Assembly (NCBI GenBank): GCA_030765065.1
Contig: CM060978.1
Location: forward strand, 216,709,498 to 216,773,497
DNA from: Deroplatys truncata
Lineage: Eukaryota > Arthropoda > Insecta > Mantodea > Mantidae
Length of the DNA stretch: 64,000 bases
Direction: 5' to 3'
Positions 23,413 through 34,204 of the stretch are shown one piece after another (position 1 is the stretch's first letter; the number at the start of each line of letters is the position of its first letter). Position numbers and translations under genes: made by a program. The notes under the pieces were generated by a model that saw only the letters and a program-made list of their open reading frames with translations, searched no databases and was not told where the DNA came from.

Positions 23413-24642
23413 CACTATGTGATCAAAAGTATCCGGACACCCCACAAACATACGTTATTCATCTTAGATGCATTGTACTGCCACCTACTGCCTGGTACTC
23501 ATTATCCGCGACCTCAGTAGTCATTAGACATCGTTAAACAGCAGAATGGGACGCTCCGTGGAACTCATGGACTTCGAACGTGGTCAGGTGATTGGGTGTC
23601 ACTTGTGTCAGAAGTCTGTACGCAAGATTTCCACAGTCCTAAACATCCCTAGGTCCACTGTTTCTGATGTGATAGTGAACTGGAAACGTGAAGGGACATG
23701 CACAGGGTGACCTCATCTGTTGACTAACAGAGACCGCCGACATTTGAAGAGGATCGTAAAGAGTAATACGTAGACATCTGTCCAGACCATCACACAGGAA
23801 TTCCAAACGCATCAGGATCCACTCCAAGTATTATGACAGTTAGGCGTGAGGTGAGAAACCTTGTATTCCATGGTCGAGCGGCTGCTTATAAGCCACACAT
23901 CACGCAAGAAAATGCCAAACGACGCCTCGCTTGGTGTAAGGAGCATCAACATTACACGATTGAACAGTGGCAAAACGTTGTGTGGAGTGACGAATCACGC
24001 TACACAATGTGGCGATCCGATGGCAGGGTGTGGGTATGGCGAATGCCCGGTGAACGTCATCTACCAGCGTGTGTAGTGCCAACAGTGAAATTCGGAGGTG
24101 GTGGGTTATAGTGTGGTCGTGTTTTTCCTGGAAGGGTCTTGCACCCCTTGTTGTTTTGCGTGGCATGATCACAGCGCAGACCTACATTGATATTTTAAGC
24201 ACCTTCTTGCTTCCCACTGTTGAAGAGCAATTCGGGGATGGCGATTGCATCTTTCAACACGATCGAGCACCTGTTCATACTGCACGGGCTGTGGCGGAGT
24301 GGTTACACGACAATAACATCCCTGTAATGAACTGGCCTGCACAGAGTCCTGACTTGAATCCTATAGAATACCTTTGGGATGTTTTGGAACGCCGACTTCG
24401 TGCCAGGCCTCACCGACCTACATCGATACCTCTCCTCAGTTCCGCACTCCGTGAAGAATGGGCTGCCATTCCCCAAGAAACCTTCCAGCACCTGATTGAA
24501 AGTATGCCTGCGAGAGTGGACGCTGTCATAAAGGCTAAGGGTGGGCCAGCACTATATTGACTTCCAGTATCACCGATGGAGGGCGCCACGAACTTGTACG
24601 TCATTTTCAGCCAGGTGTCCGGATACGTTTGATCACGTAATG
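23413..24642 (+). mobile_element. Tc1-like element, copy 2
   Basis: 1230 bp, with end repeats starting CACTATGTGATCAAAAGTAT and flanked by TA on both sides (23411-12 and 24643-44). It is the only copy besides the 43.5 kb one with a clean TA duplication. It sits just right of an A10 run. Confidence 0.9.
23546..24560 (+). pseudogene. Tc1-like transposase, frameshifted
   Basis: The frame opens at ATG near 23546 and runs through the HTH region (STVLNIPRSTVSDVIV), then breaks near 23705 and again near 23760-23830. The two larger frames are 23833-24111 and 24069-24560. They overlap across a shift near 24108, where bases are missing within the GGGGVMVW segment. All three catalytic positions survive in their frames (WSDES, FQHDRAP, LNPIEYLW). 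Confidence 0.85.
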
Positions 24643-24644
24643 TA

Positions 24645-25815
24645 GGTGATGCCGAAGGTGTAGTTTTTCTTTAAGTGAGGATATCACTGATCTCTTGAAC
24701 TCTGTTTAAAATATCCGATTTTCCGGTTTGTTAAAATAATCATAACGTCTCAGCATGCTTCAAGCCGATTCCAACTGTTTGTAATGTTCATATCCATAAA
24801 AGGATGGATATTTATCCTAAAACCCTTCATTTGCAATTATTCCATGAGGATGTTTAAGTCGTGAAAGGGAATGTAATGCAGTACTTAAAAACTCTCTCTG
24901 TATAATTAAATAAAATGCAATTATGCAATACATGCCAGTTTTTATTACATCATAATGCACTTATATAATATGATGTAATAAATGAGCATGTCTGATTTCA
25001 CTTGGGATTTAATGAGTGAAAATTCAATAAAATAACTTTCAAGTAGTTAAATTCCTATTTACGTATTTTGCACTGTAATTTAATTTGCTTCTTGAAAACA
25101 GTCACTCATAACATATTATTGCATGGCTCACAGTTCTACAGTGACAGCACAAAGAATGCTTTATAAGAAGTTTTAAATATTTTATTAACGAACATTTGAG
25201 TTGACTGCTCTAGGTGAATCAGCACGGAGAGTCAGTAATAATACAGAATGTGATAAGTTGCCTCAAACCACTTGGTCACGTTTGCAAATTTATGTATCTA
25301 GCATAATAAAGCAGAGTTTAACTGGGTAATTCCAACCGATATTAATATGTTTATATTTAAGAAACTTACTTCGGTCTGCTGTACAGGAGGTACTTTGTTT
25401 ATTCCTTTTTATTAATTTAGTGTATACCTGTCGCATACATTATGCATTAAATCATTTTTATAAAAAAGACAAAGGTGTATGCAACGTAATATGATGGGGA
25501 TACATGTTAAAATAATAACCGCATAGGATTTAGTCAATTTTCTCTTTTTAAATGACAATTACGGACTTGAACAAGTCAACATGCATGCCCGACATCCATT
25601 TCGCGTATAGAACACGCATAATAAGTAAACACCTCAGCATAATGAGGTCTACTTTCTGATCGGAGGCCTTGTATGACGTCACGAGCAGAACGGATATAAT
25701 AATATCCAAAAGCTTTGCTCCTACTATTGAACAGTAGATTACAACTCTATAATGGCAGGATAAAGTAAACAGCTTAAATATTGCACTAGAGATACCAAAT
25801 GTTGACCTAGGTATA
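24645..25815. other. anonymous spacer
   Basis: AT-rich. No coding or repeat signal is recognised. The 179-codon frame that starts inside FamX copy 6 extends into this region only by chance. Confidence 0.4.
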
Positions 25816-26455
25816 TTTTTACTTTCTCTACTACGTACAGTAAGTAGGGGAAGTATTGTATTCCACCCAAAAATTCGATACCGAGATTTCACCGGAAATA
25901 CATGTTTTGAGACCCCGTGAATCCAAAAAAAAGCATTTTTAGAAACATGTCCGTGTGTGTGTCTGTCTGCCTGTGTGTGTCTGTGTGTCTGTGAACAGCA
26001 TAACTCAGAAAAACGAACAGTCGAATAAACACCAAACTTGGTATTTAGGTTCAGTATCTTCCAGAGATGCGACACGAGGGTTTTCAAGAAAATCCCCCCA
26101 CCCCAGATTACCCTTTACATGGAACATTTTTCAAAACTTTTAATTTTCTCAAAAATGGCTCTAACGGTTTTGATTAAAATATCATATGTTTAAGATATTT
26201 TTATGACAAATGAAATGTATATCTCGAATTTTCTGGGAATGTCTCCAAAAGTATTTTTCATTGTGAACGACTTTTGCATAACTGGTAAACCATACGAGAT
26301 AGACAAAATTTTACTGCACAAAAAATGTAGATCGCGTTAAAATACACAATTTATGTCATATACATTTGTTTCGTTGAGTGAGCCATTTTCGAGATATTGC
26401 TTGTTATTCCCTTAAATTTTGCAACACGCTTTTTCTCAAATTCGTTATTCATTTT
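25816..26455 (-). mobile_element. FamX copy 6 (B orientation), cut by copy 7
   Basis: The copy starts TTTTTACTTTCTCTACTACG and proceeds normally to TTCGTTATTCATTTTT, where a second copy begins. Its last 200 or so bases do not resume after copy 7. The junction is the same position used inside the 58 kb nest. Confidence 0.85.
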
Positions 26456-26610
26456 TACTTTCTCTACTACGTATAGTAAGTAGGGGAAGTATTGTATTCC
26501 ACCCAAAAATACCGAGATTTCACCGGAAATACATGCTTTGAGACTCCCTGAAGCAAAAAAAGGCATTTTTGGAAACATGTCCGTGTGTCTGTCTGTGTGT
26601 CTGTGTCTGT

Positions 26611-26644
<34 letters not shown>

Positions 26645-27337
26645 CTGTCTGTGAACAGCATAACTCAGAACCGAACAGTCGGATAAACACCAAACTTGAT
26701 ATTTAGATTCAGTATCTTCCAGAGATGCGACACGAAGATTTTCAAGAAAATCCCCCCACCCCAAATTACCCTTTACATGGAACATTTTTCCAAAATTTTA
26801 ATTTTCTCAGAAATGGCTCTAACGATTTTGATTAAAATATCATATATTTAAGATACTTTCATGACAAATAAAATGTATATCTTGAATTTTCTGGGAATGT
26901 TCCCCAAAGTATTCTTCATTGTCAACGACTCTTGCATAACTGGTAAACCATAAGAGATAGACAAAAGTTTTACTACACAAATAATGTAGATCGCATTAAA
27001 ATACACAATTTATGTCATATACAGTTTTTTTGAGTGAACCATTTTCGATATATTGCTTGTTATTCCCGTAATTTTTCCAATACTTTTTCCCAATTCATTA
27101 TTCATTTTTTCAATGTCCTGGACATACAAAGAGAATGGAATGCGCCACATAGCAACCAGCTCTTAAAAGATTTGACTATCGCTTAAATACTAGCATATTC
27201 CCCTTGAACCTACAAGAAAATTAGCAATAAGATTAACATTTCGATTAACATGAAGCATATGGAGAATAAGCATTTGTAAAAATAGTTTGTACAAGAGTAG
27301 AGAAAGCCATGTGAGTGTAACACATCTGATTTTTTTA
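26456..27337 (-). mobile_element. FamX copy 7 (B orientation), inserted in copy 6
   Basis: A full copy from ACTTTCTCTACTACGTATAG to AACACATCTGATTTTTTT. It has a large (TG)n tract near 26605-26645. A small deletion near 26505 removes the TTCGAT part of the usual end sequence. Confidence 0.9.
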
Positions 27338-27429
27338 AATCTGATCTGTAGTTTATATTATTTATTTTCTTAAAGATACAGATTTTGGACAGTAATCTAT
27401 TTTCCCCGGTTTTAAAATTACTTTAAACA

Positions 27430-27576
27430 TTGGGCTGATCACACATCCTGGACATGCCACCCAAAGGTTTGCTTGCTCCTCGACAGGTGCTGATCTAAGG
27501 ATTGACTTGTAAGTCCTTGGGAGTGCAAGTCCTACAAAGAGGAGCTTAATCCGTTGAGAAAGAAGAAGAAGAAGTT
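27430..27576 (+). repeat. possible retroposon tail ending in (GAA)n
   Basis: A moderately GC-rich segment ends in an AGAAGAAGAAG run near 27558-27575, in the manner of a retroposon 3' tail. No promoter boxes or coding frame were seen. Confidence 0.3.
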
Positions 27577-28013
27577 ATAATTACTTTGAGTTGGAGCACA
27601 TAATAAAGTGAAGTGTATGTTCACAACAAAGTTCGCAATATCTAGCTACTAATATCGCAATGAACAACTCTAGTATCTGGATAACTATCCATGATATTTC
27701 CATATATTCTTTAAATAATTACGCATTTTTTGTATTACACAAAATAACTGTTACACACGACTTCGTCTTTATGCATATTCGTTTGCATGGTGTCGGTATT
27801 ATCCACACATCAGACAGGGAGTCGGAAATACTTCTGAAGCACTCAACTGATTTAATGGTTCTTGCTCCAGAAGTGCTGGAGCAGTGATATAGCTCTTATT
27901 TTAGGAGTTTTATAACAACTGGATAACTAATCACCATCGTATGCCATGCACCGTATGTAAAACATACAACGCCATGAAAGGAACGTTATTAGGCAAGGGC
28001 ATTTGAGGCAGTA
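27577..28013. other. anonymous spacer
   Basis: A 75-codon frame at 27660-27887 has no recognisable feature. Confidence 0.35.
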
Positions 28014-28771
28014 TTTTTTAACACTTAAATGATTTCAGTCAAATTATGTAATACAAAATATAATAACAGCCCGCCTTAAAGCAATATGTGTATGTAACAG
28101 TATATAAAATGTATGTAACAGTCATTGTATATGTTTATATTATTGTATACATGTTCAATAATGTTATGTGAATGTATTACGTAATTTAATAATGTGGGAG
28201 CTGTGGGAATAATAGGTTAAAAGTTGCTAACAATGAGGTAACCTTGAGGCAATAATGAATTTGAAAGTTTAACCATACTATTTGTAATTCTTGGAAACAA
28301 TAATGTAAATTTTGAGACAGTTTATAAAATGGCCAATCAACAATCAGAAAAAAGCTTAAGTTAAATGAAGGTATTCTATTGGATTAGGAATAGCCAATCT
28401 GTGACTTGAAATACAAAAATTTACAAATTTAGGCGGTAGAAATCCAGTCAGTTTCTTGTAGACAGTGCTCATAACTGGACGCGTTGGTAGCAGACAGTTT
28501 TTCTAACCGGATGCGAGATGTGTCCTCGAGAAATTTAATACGTATTTGTGTGAGACAAAAATAGTCTTACGTGTTAAAAAGTACAAGTAATTAATTAAAG
28601 AATCTCACAGCTCTTTATACCAGTGAAGTGTTATTTAAATCCTGTCAAGAATTAATAAAAAAAAGGAGTGAATTAAAAATTATAATCTGCGTAAGCCTAC
28701 ATTTTTCAGTCGCATCACAACCCTGCAAAGAGAAGCATGTCTCTAACAATAATACTGAAGCAGCCGAGGCA
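28014..28771 (+). repeat. LTR-like repeat, copy 2
   Basis: Direct repeat of 624-1360, with TGAGGCAG at the start and GCCGAGGCA at the end. It shares the CCAAT boxes and the ACTATACCAGTGAAGTG-like segment. The extension 28772-29010 includes the leader and PBS-like motif, and one leader block (GGCGAAGGCTACCGGAAA-like) appears twice (about 28825-28850 and 28860-28880). The distance to copy 1 (27 kb) and the lack of pol between them argue against one element. Confidence 0.5.
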
Positions 28772-29010
28772 AACATAAGTATATAATATTTAAAGAAACA
28801 GCCAAATTACAAAGTTAATATTTTTAAACCTGGAGCAAAGGCCACCGGAAAGTACATTTGGGGCGAAGGCTACCGGAAACTTTTTACCATACGTGCGGTT
28901 GCAACTACTTCAAGTTCGGTTCCCCAACAGTTGAAATAACAATACAACAATGTAAAGACAACAAACCTTCTTTAAAATCGGCTCCCAAAACGTGGGGCAA
29001 ATAAAAATAC

Positions 29011-29859
29011 AACAAAACACCTTCTTCACATTTGCATTGGTCGAAAAGTCGACTGTTGCACTTAACTTCACATGTCGAAAAAGTGTTCTCTCCATGGTAG
29101 ACTTGTCACTGGATTATTTTGGCTCCATCCGCAAATTTGTGATGTTTATCTCATTTCTTGAAAGTCAAATGAATAGTAAAGCCGGGCGTTGCTCGTCTCT
29201 GCCGTACCCTTTGCTTCAATATCTGCTGATGATTTTGCTGCCGGCTACAACAATGGTTGGCTATGAGATCTTTCTCTCAGGGTATGTGTGGGCGGGTGTG
29301 AAAGGATAATACCAGTTTAAATTGACTGAGAAATTTAATGTGATCTAATACTTGAGCTATTGAAGCGAGTTGCCGACCGTTTGAAAATAAAGAACGAAAC
29401 TCATTATGAATTGTAGCACTCGAAACCATAGCAATTGTATTATTATACCCGCTAATTTCTACAGTACCAATTGTATGTTTTGAAATAACGATTTCCGCAA
29501 TAAACTAGATTAGAAGCGTAAGATGCCGTAAGTCGCTAAAAGGCCTGGCAAAATCCCTCACGGTGGCCGCTAAATCTTACTTACACAAGCGCGTCACTGA
29601 TCGCTTAAAATAACACACGAGTATTCACCAGATTAAGTGACGACAGGAGTGTATGCACGAAGGTGTGCATGAACGAATGCGTCTCTGATTAGAACACGCG
29701 TCCTTATATCAATTTAAGCTCCGCCTAGTTTAGAACTACCCATAAAGTCTCCTTGCACGGAACCAATCTTACAATTCTTACGTGTGCGTCTGTTAACTTG
29801 TTGCTATGGGATACCTCCCTGATTTTTTTTCATTCCCTTTCTTTTTTACAGAATTCTGG
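29011..29859. other. anonymous spacer
   Basis: About 35 bp near 29260-29300 resemble, in inverted orientation, the sequence near 33965-34010 (GAGATCT...CTC..GGGTATG.GTGG). This is perhaps an unclassified repeat. Nothing else is recognisable. Confidence 0.3.
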
Positions 29860-29998
29860 TATACCAGTACGTGACAGTTCAAACGTACTAAATTTACCCC
29901 TTACCACACTTCCAGTCTCTATGGAGGAGATTCTCCCTAGCCGGGAAAGGAACTAGGGACTTCCTGCTTCCTGCTCGCTGACCACTCGATTACGGAGG
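29860..29998 (-). repeat. tRNA-derived SINE
   Basis: Minus strand starts GACTGCCTCCGTAATCGAGT followed by GGTCAGCG, an A-box region. The B-box region is degenerate (GTTCCTTTCCCGGCT). It is the same family as 46320-46437, where the start reads GACTTCCTCTGTGGTCGAGT. A (TAC)n run follows at 30005-30022. Confidence 0.55.
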
Positions 29999-30125
29999 CA
30001 GTCTTCTACTACTACTACTACTCTGCTGTTCTTTATCTTATGTTTTATAATATTCAACATGTTTCATGCAGTTCAGTTTCTATTGTTCTATTTTTCACGT
30101 TACCTTTACACTTCTTAGCAGGAAC

Positions 30126-30350
30126 AAAATCTGATGTATTGCATTCAGATGACCTTGTCTACTCACTCCTCTAAAAACTATTTCACAAACTATTTCCTGT
30201 AACTACTTCTTGTTAGTCTAGATAAACTTCCATTACACATTTCGTTATAAGAATAAGAAGGATACAGTAGGCTAAAATGACTTTTAAAAAGCGATTCGCT
30301 TTGTATTGACTTTGAAACTCCATACTCCTTGCATTACAATGAGTAAAAGC
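30126..30350 (+). repeat. FamX fragment, highly eroded (A orientation)
   Basis: It begins AAAATCTGATGTATTGCATT and keeps CATTACACATTTCGTTATAA, which is diagnostic of the divergent subfamily at 34.9 kb. The remainder, up to a CTCTCACACAAACATG tract near 30435, is rearranged. Confidence 0.6.
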
Positions 30351-30460
30351 TAATAGCGACTTATCACTTGAAGAGAGTATAATAAGTATTTTGAAATTCA
30401 GATTCTGGTAGCATCCAACTATTCCTGTTCTCTCTCTCTCACACAAACATGGACCTTTTG

Positions 30461-30835
30461 TTAAACGCTTTTTTTGGGTGGAATTTTGTGAGGAATTCGA
30501 TAATTTCCCTGCTCACCAAAAGTAAACAGTATATAAAGTAACACTACTAGAACAGTAGTCCGTGAAAAAGATTTCAGCACATTTTCTCGTAAACTACAGA
30601 TTTTAGGGATTTCCTCATTGCATTTTGCTTGGAACGCATTGAAGCCGTGCCACAAGCCTGCATCTAGTGACTTACTGAGAATGTGAGAATCAAGAGTGTC
30701 CAGTTGAGCTGCGTACACAGCATCGAAAATTACACTAGTCTGCATGATATCGGATGACTGAAAACTAATACGTGATTCTGACTCACTTTTTATGCTGATT
30801 TCTGAACTGCTTTTAACTATTTTTCTATCACGCAC
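30461..30835 (-). other. unrecognised 124-codon open frame
   Basis: The frame starts at GTG, is serine-rich at its N-terminus and contains one hydrophobic stretch (TTVLVVLLYILFTFG) near residues 93-107. No family is recognised. It overlaps the decayed tail of a FamX relic, which weakens the case for a gene. Confidence 0.2.
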
Positions 30836-31230
30836 ATTTTTTTTCGCAACTTCACTTCAAAAATATAGAGATATAAAGATATTGCTTCCGCCACTACACA
30901 TAAAATTGAGCTTGATGAAGCAATTTGTAAGGGCTCTACTACAGGATGGACCCTGCTTCAAGTATCTTTCCAAGAAATTTCAATTCATTACTGATGCAGT
31001 AATTTGTATCACAAATTACTTAAATGTAAATAATGATTGTAATATGAATATGCATTTTTATGTGACATTGATTTCAGATGTTTATTAATTGTAATTATTA
31101 TTGGAAAATAAGTTTATACGGCTTTACTGAAACTGTCAATAATAGCGCAATAATGCAGAAAGGGGGGTGAGCTGTTTATCATCATTGGGAACAAGGAAGT
31201 TACGTAATGTTCGCGCGTTTTTTCCGTTGA

Positions 31231-31250
31231 GAACCTTCTGGAATGTTTCC
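31231..31250 (+). promoter_or_regulatory. heat-shock-element-like array
   Basis: GAACCTTCTGGAATGTTTCC holds three perfect alternating pentamers (nGAAn, nTTCn, nGAAn) and a fourth imperfect one. It lies about 120 bp upstream of a TATA box. By sequence it fits the binding consensus of heat shock factor. Function is inferred. Confidence 0.5.
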
Positions 31251-31367
31251 CTAAAAGCATATGTATTCGTGGTTTTCATTGGATATTAAGATAGACGCTA
31301 ATGTTGGCGCGTTTTATTAGCCAATTGCAATTCAGTTATAATCTTTAGGCGTATCTGATTGAAGGAG

Positions 31368-31406
31368 TATAAATAAGCCAAGTCAGAGGTAGATCGGTGT
31401 CAGTTC
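31368..31406 (+). promoter_or_regulatory. TATA box and initiator
   Basis: TATAAATA at 31368-31375 is followed by TCAGTT at 31400-31405, an arthropod initiator match, about 32-34 bp downstream. AGCCAATTG, a CCAAT box, lies near 31318-31326. This is probably the promoter of an LTR-type repeat, since a polyadenylation signal (AATAAA near 31706) and a PBS-like motif (near 31990-32012) follow in LTR-like order. Confidence 0.5.
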
Positions 31407-31420
31407 ATCAAAAATCTGTG

Positions 31421-31490
31421 TACACTACACGTCGTCTTCAGTCCTTCAGTTCGCCAAAAGCATTCATACACTACACGTCGTCTTCAGTCA
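31421..31490 (+). repeat. 46-bp tandem duplication in the transcribed leader
   Basis: TACACTACACGTCGTCTTCA occurs at 31421 and again at 31467. The intervening sequence also repeats in part (CAGTTCGCCAAAAG, CAGTTCGTCGAAAG). Confidence 0.9.
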
Positions 31491-32104
31491 GTCAGTTCGT
31501 CGAAAGTATTAGTACGACATACATCGGATATAGATTCACAAGTTACGCGCAGCAGAATTATGAAAGATCTAAAGTATGGTAAAGTTAATTATACAAAAGG
31601 TTGAAGTACGTTGATTAAAAGTGATCAGTAAGAAGTTATTATAACAGTTTCAGTTTGGCGAGTATCTAAATCAATATGTAAAAGTGATAGTGAACGTGTT
31701 CGACAATAAAAATTATAAAACAAATTTCTTCATCAGTGTAATTTTTGGATAAAAGATTCCTTTCCGTTTCACAACCTGTATAGAGACACATGTTCGACCC
31801 AAGCCAACAGGATAATAGCTAGCCGGAGGACATTTGAAATGAAATCAAACGAACACTAACACTGATGCAAATTGCTAACACAAGATGGAGCTACAGACCA
31901 AACAAATGAATGACGTCACAAGATGGCAACGCGTGAAGTAAACACACATACCCAAACATCACAAGCATCAACATTATAAGTAAATGTTACTTCAAATTGG
32001 CTCCCATACGTGGGGCAGTTAAAATTATGTAACCAAACAAAACAAAAGCAGCACAATATAAGATCTTCAAGTTCTAATAATTTACGTAAAAACATATTAC
32101 GTAA

Positions 32105-32578
32105 GCACTGAAATACCGTCGCATTACACAAGGCAAATTAAAGGCTGGAATTTTTGTTGGTCCTCAAATAAAGAAATTGATGAAGGATGAAGATTTTGAG
32201 AAGACAATGAATGAGAGAGAAATAGAAGCATGGACCGCCTGCCGATCAGTTACTGAAAACTTCTTAGCCAATAACAAAGATCCTAATTACAAGGCCATTG
32301 TCGAAACAATGTTGGAAAATTTCAAGAAGATGAGTTGTAACATGAATGTAAAGGTGCATTTTCTGCATTCACATATCAACTACTTTCCAGAAAATCTGGG
32401 ACATTATAGTGAAGAGCAGGATGAACGTTTTCACCAAGATATTAAGGAAATGGAGAGGACGTACCAGGGGAGATGGAATGAAACTATGATGGCCGACTAC
32501 TGTTGGATGTTGAGGTGGGACAGTCATCTTCAAGGATCTGCAAGGAAGTCAAAGAAGAGAAAGTTTGAAAAAAATTAA
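32105..32578 (+). CDS. conserved repeat-associated protein, unknown function (possible C-terminal exon)
   Basis: The frame is open from a stop at 32102 to TAA at 32576-32578, giving up to 157 residues. The first ATG is at 32180, but similarity to what I remember of this family extends upstream (ITQGKLKAGIFVGPQIKKLM), so translation must begin further 5' or through splicing. Key parts are HFLHSHINYFPENLG near the centre, EEQDERFHQDIKEMERTYQG and MMADYCWMLRWD, then a basic tail (KSKKRKFEKN). The pattern recurs, to my knowledge, in many uncharacterised arthropod proteins tied to repeats. No enzyme motif is assigned. AATAAA-like signals follow within 50 bp. Confidence 0.55.
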   Translation, partial: ALKYRRITQGKLKAGIFVGPQIKKLMKDEDFEKTMNEREIEAWTACRSVTENFLANNKDPNYKAIVETMLENFKKMSCNMNVKVHFLHSHINYFPENLGHYSEEQDERFHQDIKEMERTYQGRWNETMMADYCWMLRWDSHLQGSARKSKKRKFEKN

Positions 32579-34204
32579 ATGAAACACTTTGGCTTCTTGT
32601 TTTGTTAAATTGTAGTCATGAAATAAATTAGGGGAGTTCTTGAGAGTATTCTTAAAATGTTTCTTTAATAAAAACTTACTTTATGTGAAATGGTATTTGA
32701 ATACTTTTCTACGCTCATTAATAAAATTGTCAAAACATTACTTGTTATTTTGTGTAAAAACTTGACGTGATAGAAAAAAATGGAAGTTATTTCTGGAATC
32801 AGCATAAAACGTGATTCAAGAACATCTACTTTTAAGAAATCATCTGACAAAAAGTTTGAAAACGCAGACTAGTGTTATATAAACAAAATATGTTCCTAAA
32901 TTTTTCTGCACAACAGTAGGTTAATAAAGAGCAAAGAACTTTTGAAGAGCTTTGAATCAAGAAAATATGCACTGCACAAGGAAAGAAATTAAGCGCAATT
33001 TTATATTGTGAAAGTAGCGGTATTCCCACAGTGTGAACGCCGGAAAAGGAAGTTGGCACTTAAGATAGTAGAACCAGTTTACAAGAGCCGCTATCTATTC
33101 ATCTGGCAGGTGATGGTGTTTTATAGCAGCTTCATTACACTGCAATAAGGCATACTCCCTCCGCCTTACACTCCGGGCACTATCACTACTAAATGAATTT
33201 CAACGCATATTGTAACGTAACACCAAAGTGGGAGAGTCGATACACGCCCACTCCTCTTTATTAGTCACTTATTTTCAGGCAGTGTTATGCTATGTGAATA
33301 CCTATGCTCTACTCGTATAGAACCGAGAAAGCAATGATCCAAAACATGGTTTCTCGTTCGCTCTATACTTCATTTCCAAAACAGATTATAGAAGCGAAGC
33401 CGGAATTATAAAGACAATAATTATCATAATATTCTGAGAAGGATAGCGATATAAAATAAGTAACAATATATTTAAAATCAGTGTATGTATAAAAAGGAGA
33501 AGCATTGTTAAAATTGTTGACTGTAAAAGCGACAGAAAGACCAGACAGGCACAGTTTAGCTAATTAGGGACCAGCCTCAGGTAGAAAGGGTAAATACCAT
33601 TGAAGCAAGTTTTTCCTGGTAACAGCCGAGGACAGCTGCACTTAGCCTGGTGAAGGTCACTCTAGGCTTCAGGACGCCGAGTTGTGCCGAGCGTTTGAGG
33701 GGAGAGTAGGGGAAGTGAGTGGCTTGCTTTTCCTTGTGCAGCGTGGGTAAATTCAGTCTGTCCTGAGCGATCGATGAGACGACATTCTCGTCGAGTTGTG
33801 AACATTGGCGGCGAACATGCAAGAGGGTAGAACATTCCACTATAGTTAATAATCTTCGGTCTTGGTAAAGACACAGTAGCATCGTATGTATTTAAAAGTG
33901 TACGGCAGACCTTAAGTTTTATTTTAAATTGTGAAAATAAAAGTGTTCCAAGAAAGCGTTCTTGCTTCTCTGTACACATCCACGCATACCCAGAGATTAA
34001 GATCTCATGCTCGAGCAGCCGTGGCAAAGTATAAAAAAAACAACTAGGAGGAGAAATGCAGCAACCGTGAGGCAAACGTAGTGCTTCATTGTTGGAGGAC
34101 GTAGCGTGGCTGCGTCAGAAGTCATCATCATCACCTAGTCCAGTCCCTGTTTTCACCTGTTGCTTCCACAGGGTCTAGCAACTCATCTTACCCCTTTTAG
34201 TTTG
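32579..34204. other. spacer with unclassified repeat-like segments
   Basis: AT-rich to about 33100, then more balanced base composition to 34100. Frames of 101 and 137 codons overlap in different registers around 33.6-34.0 kb, so neither is convincing. The string GAAAGGGTAAATACCA near 33585 has a loose inverted counterpart near 42930. An AATAAA lies near 33936. Confidence 0.3.

Larger units (their letters stand above)
31140..32020 (+). repeat. LTR-like region with leader
   Basis: The order of parts is HSE-like site, CCAAT, TATA, initiator, AATAAA, then GGCTCCCATACGTGGGGCAG (near 31991-32010). This is the order expected of U3-R-U5-PBS. The sequence differs from the 624/28014 family except at the PBS-like motif. 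Boundaries are not resolved and no gag/pol frame follows. Confidence 0.4.

Noticed and set aside
25548..26087. 179-codon minus-strand frame
   Set aside because: About half is FamX repeat sequence and the other half is anonymous spacer. No motif. Chance extension.
33577..34075. Overlapping 101- and 137-codon minus-strand frames
   Set aside because: They are in different registers over the same bases, with no motif or start context. The region looks like an unclassified repeat.
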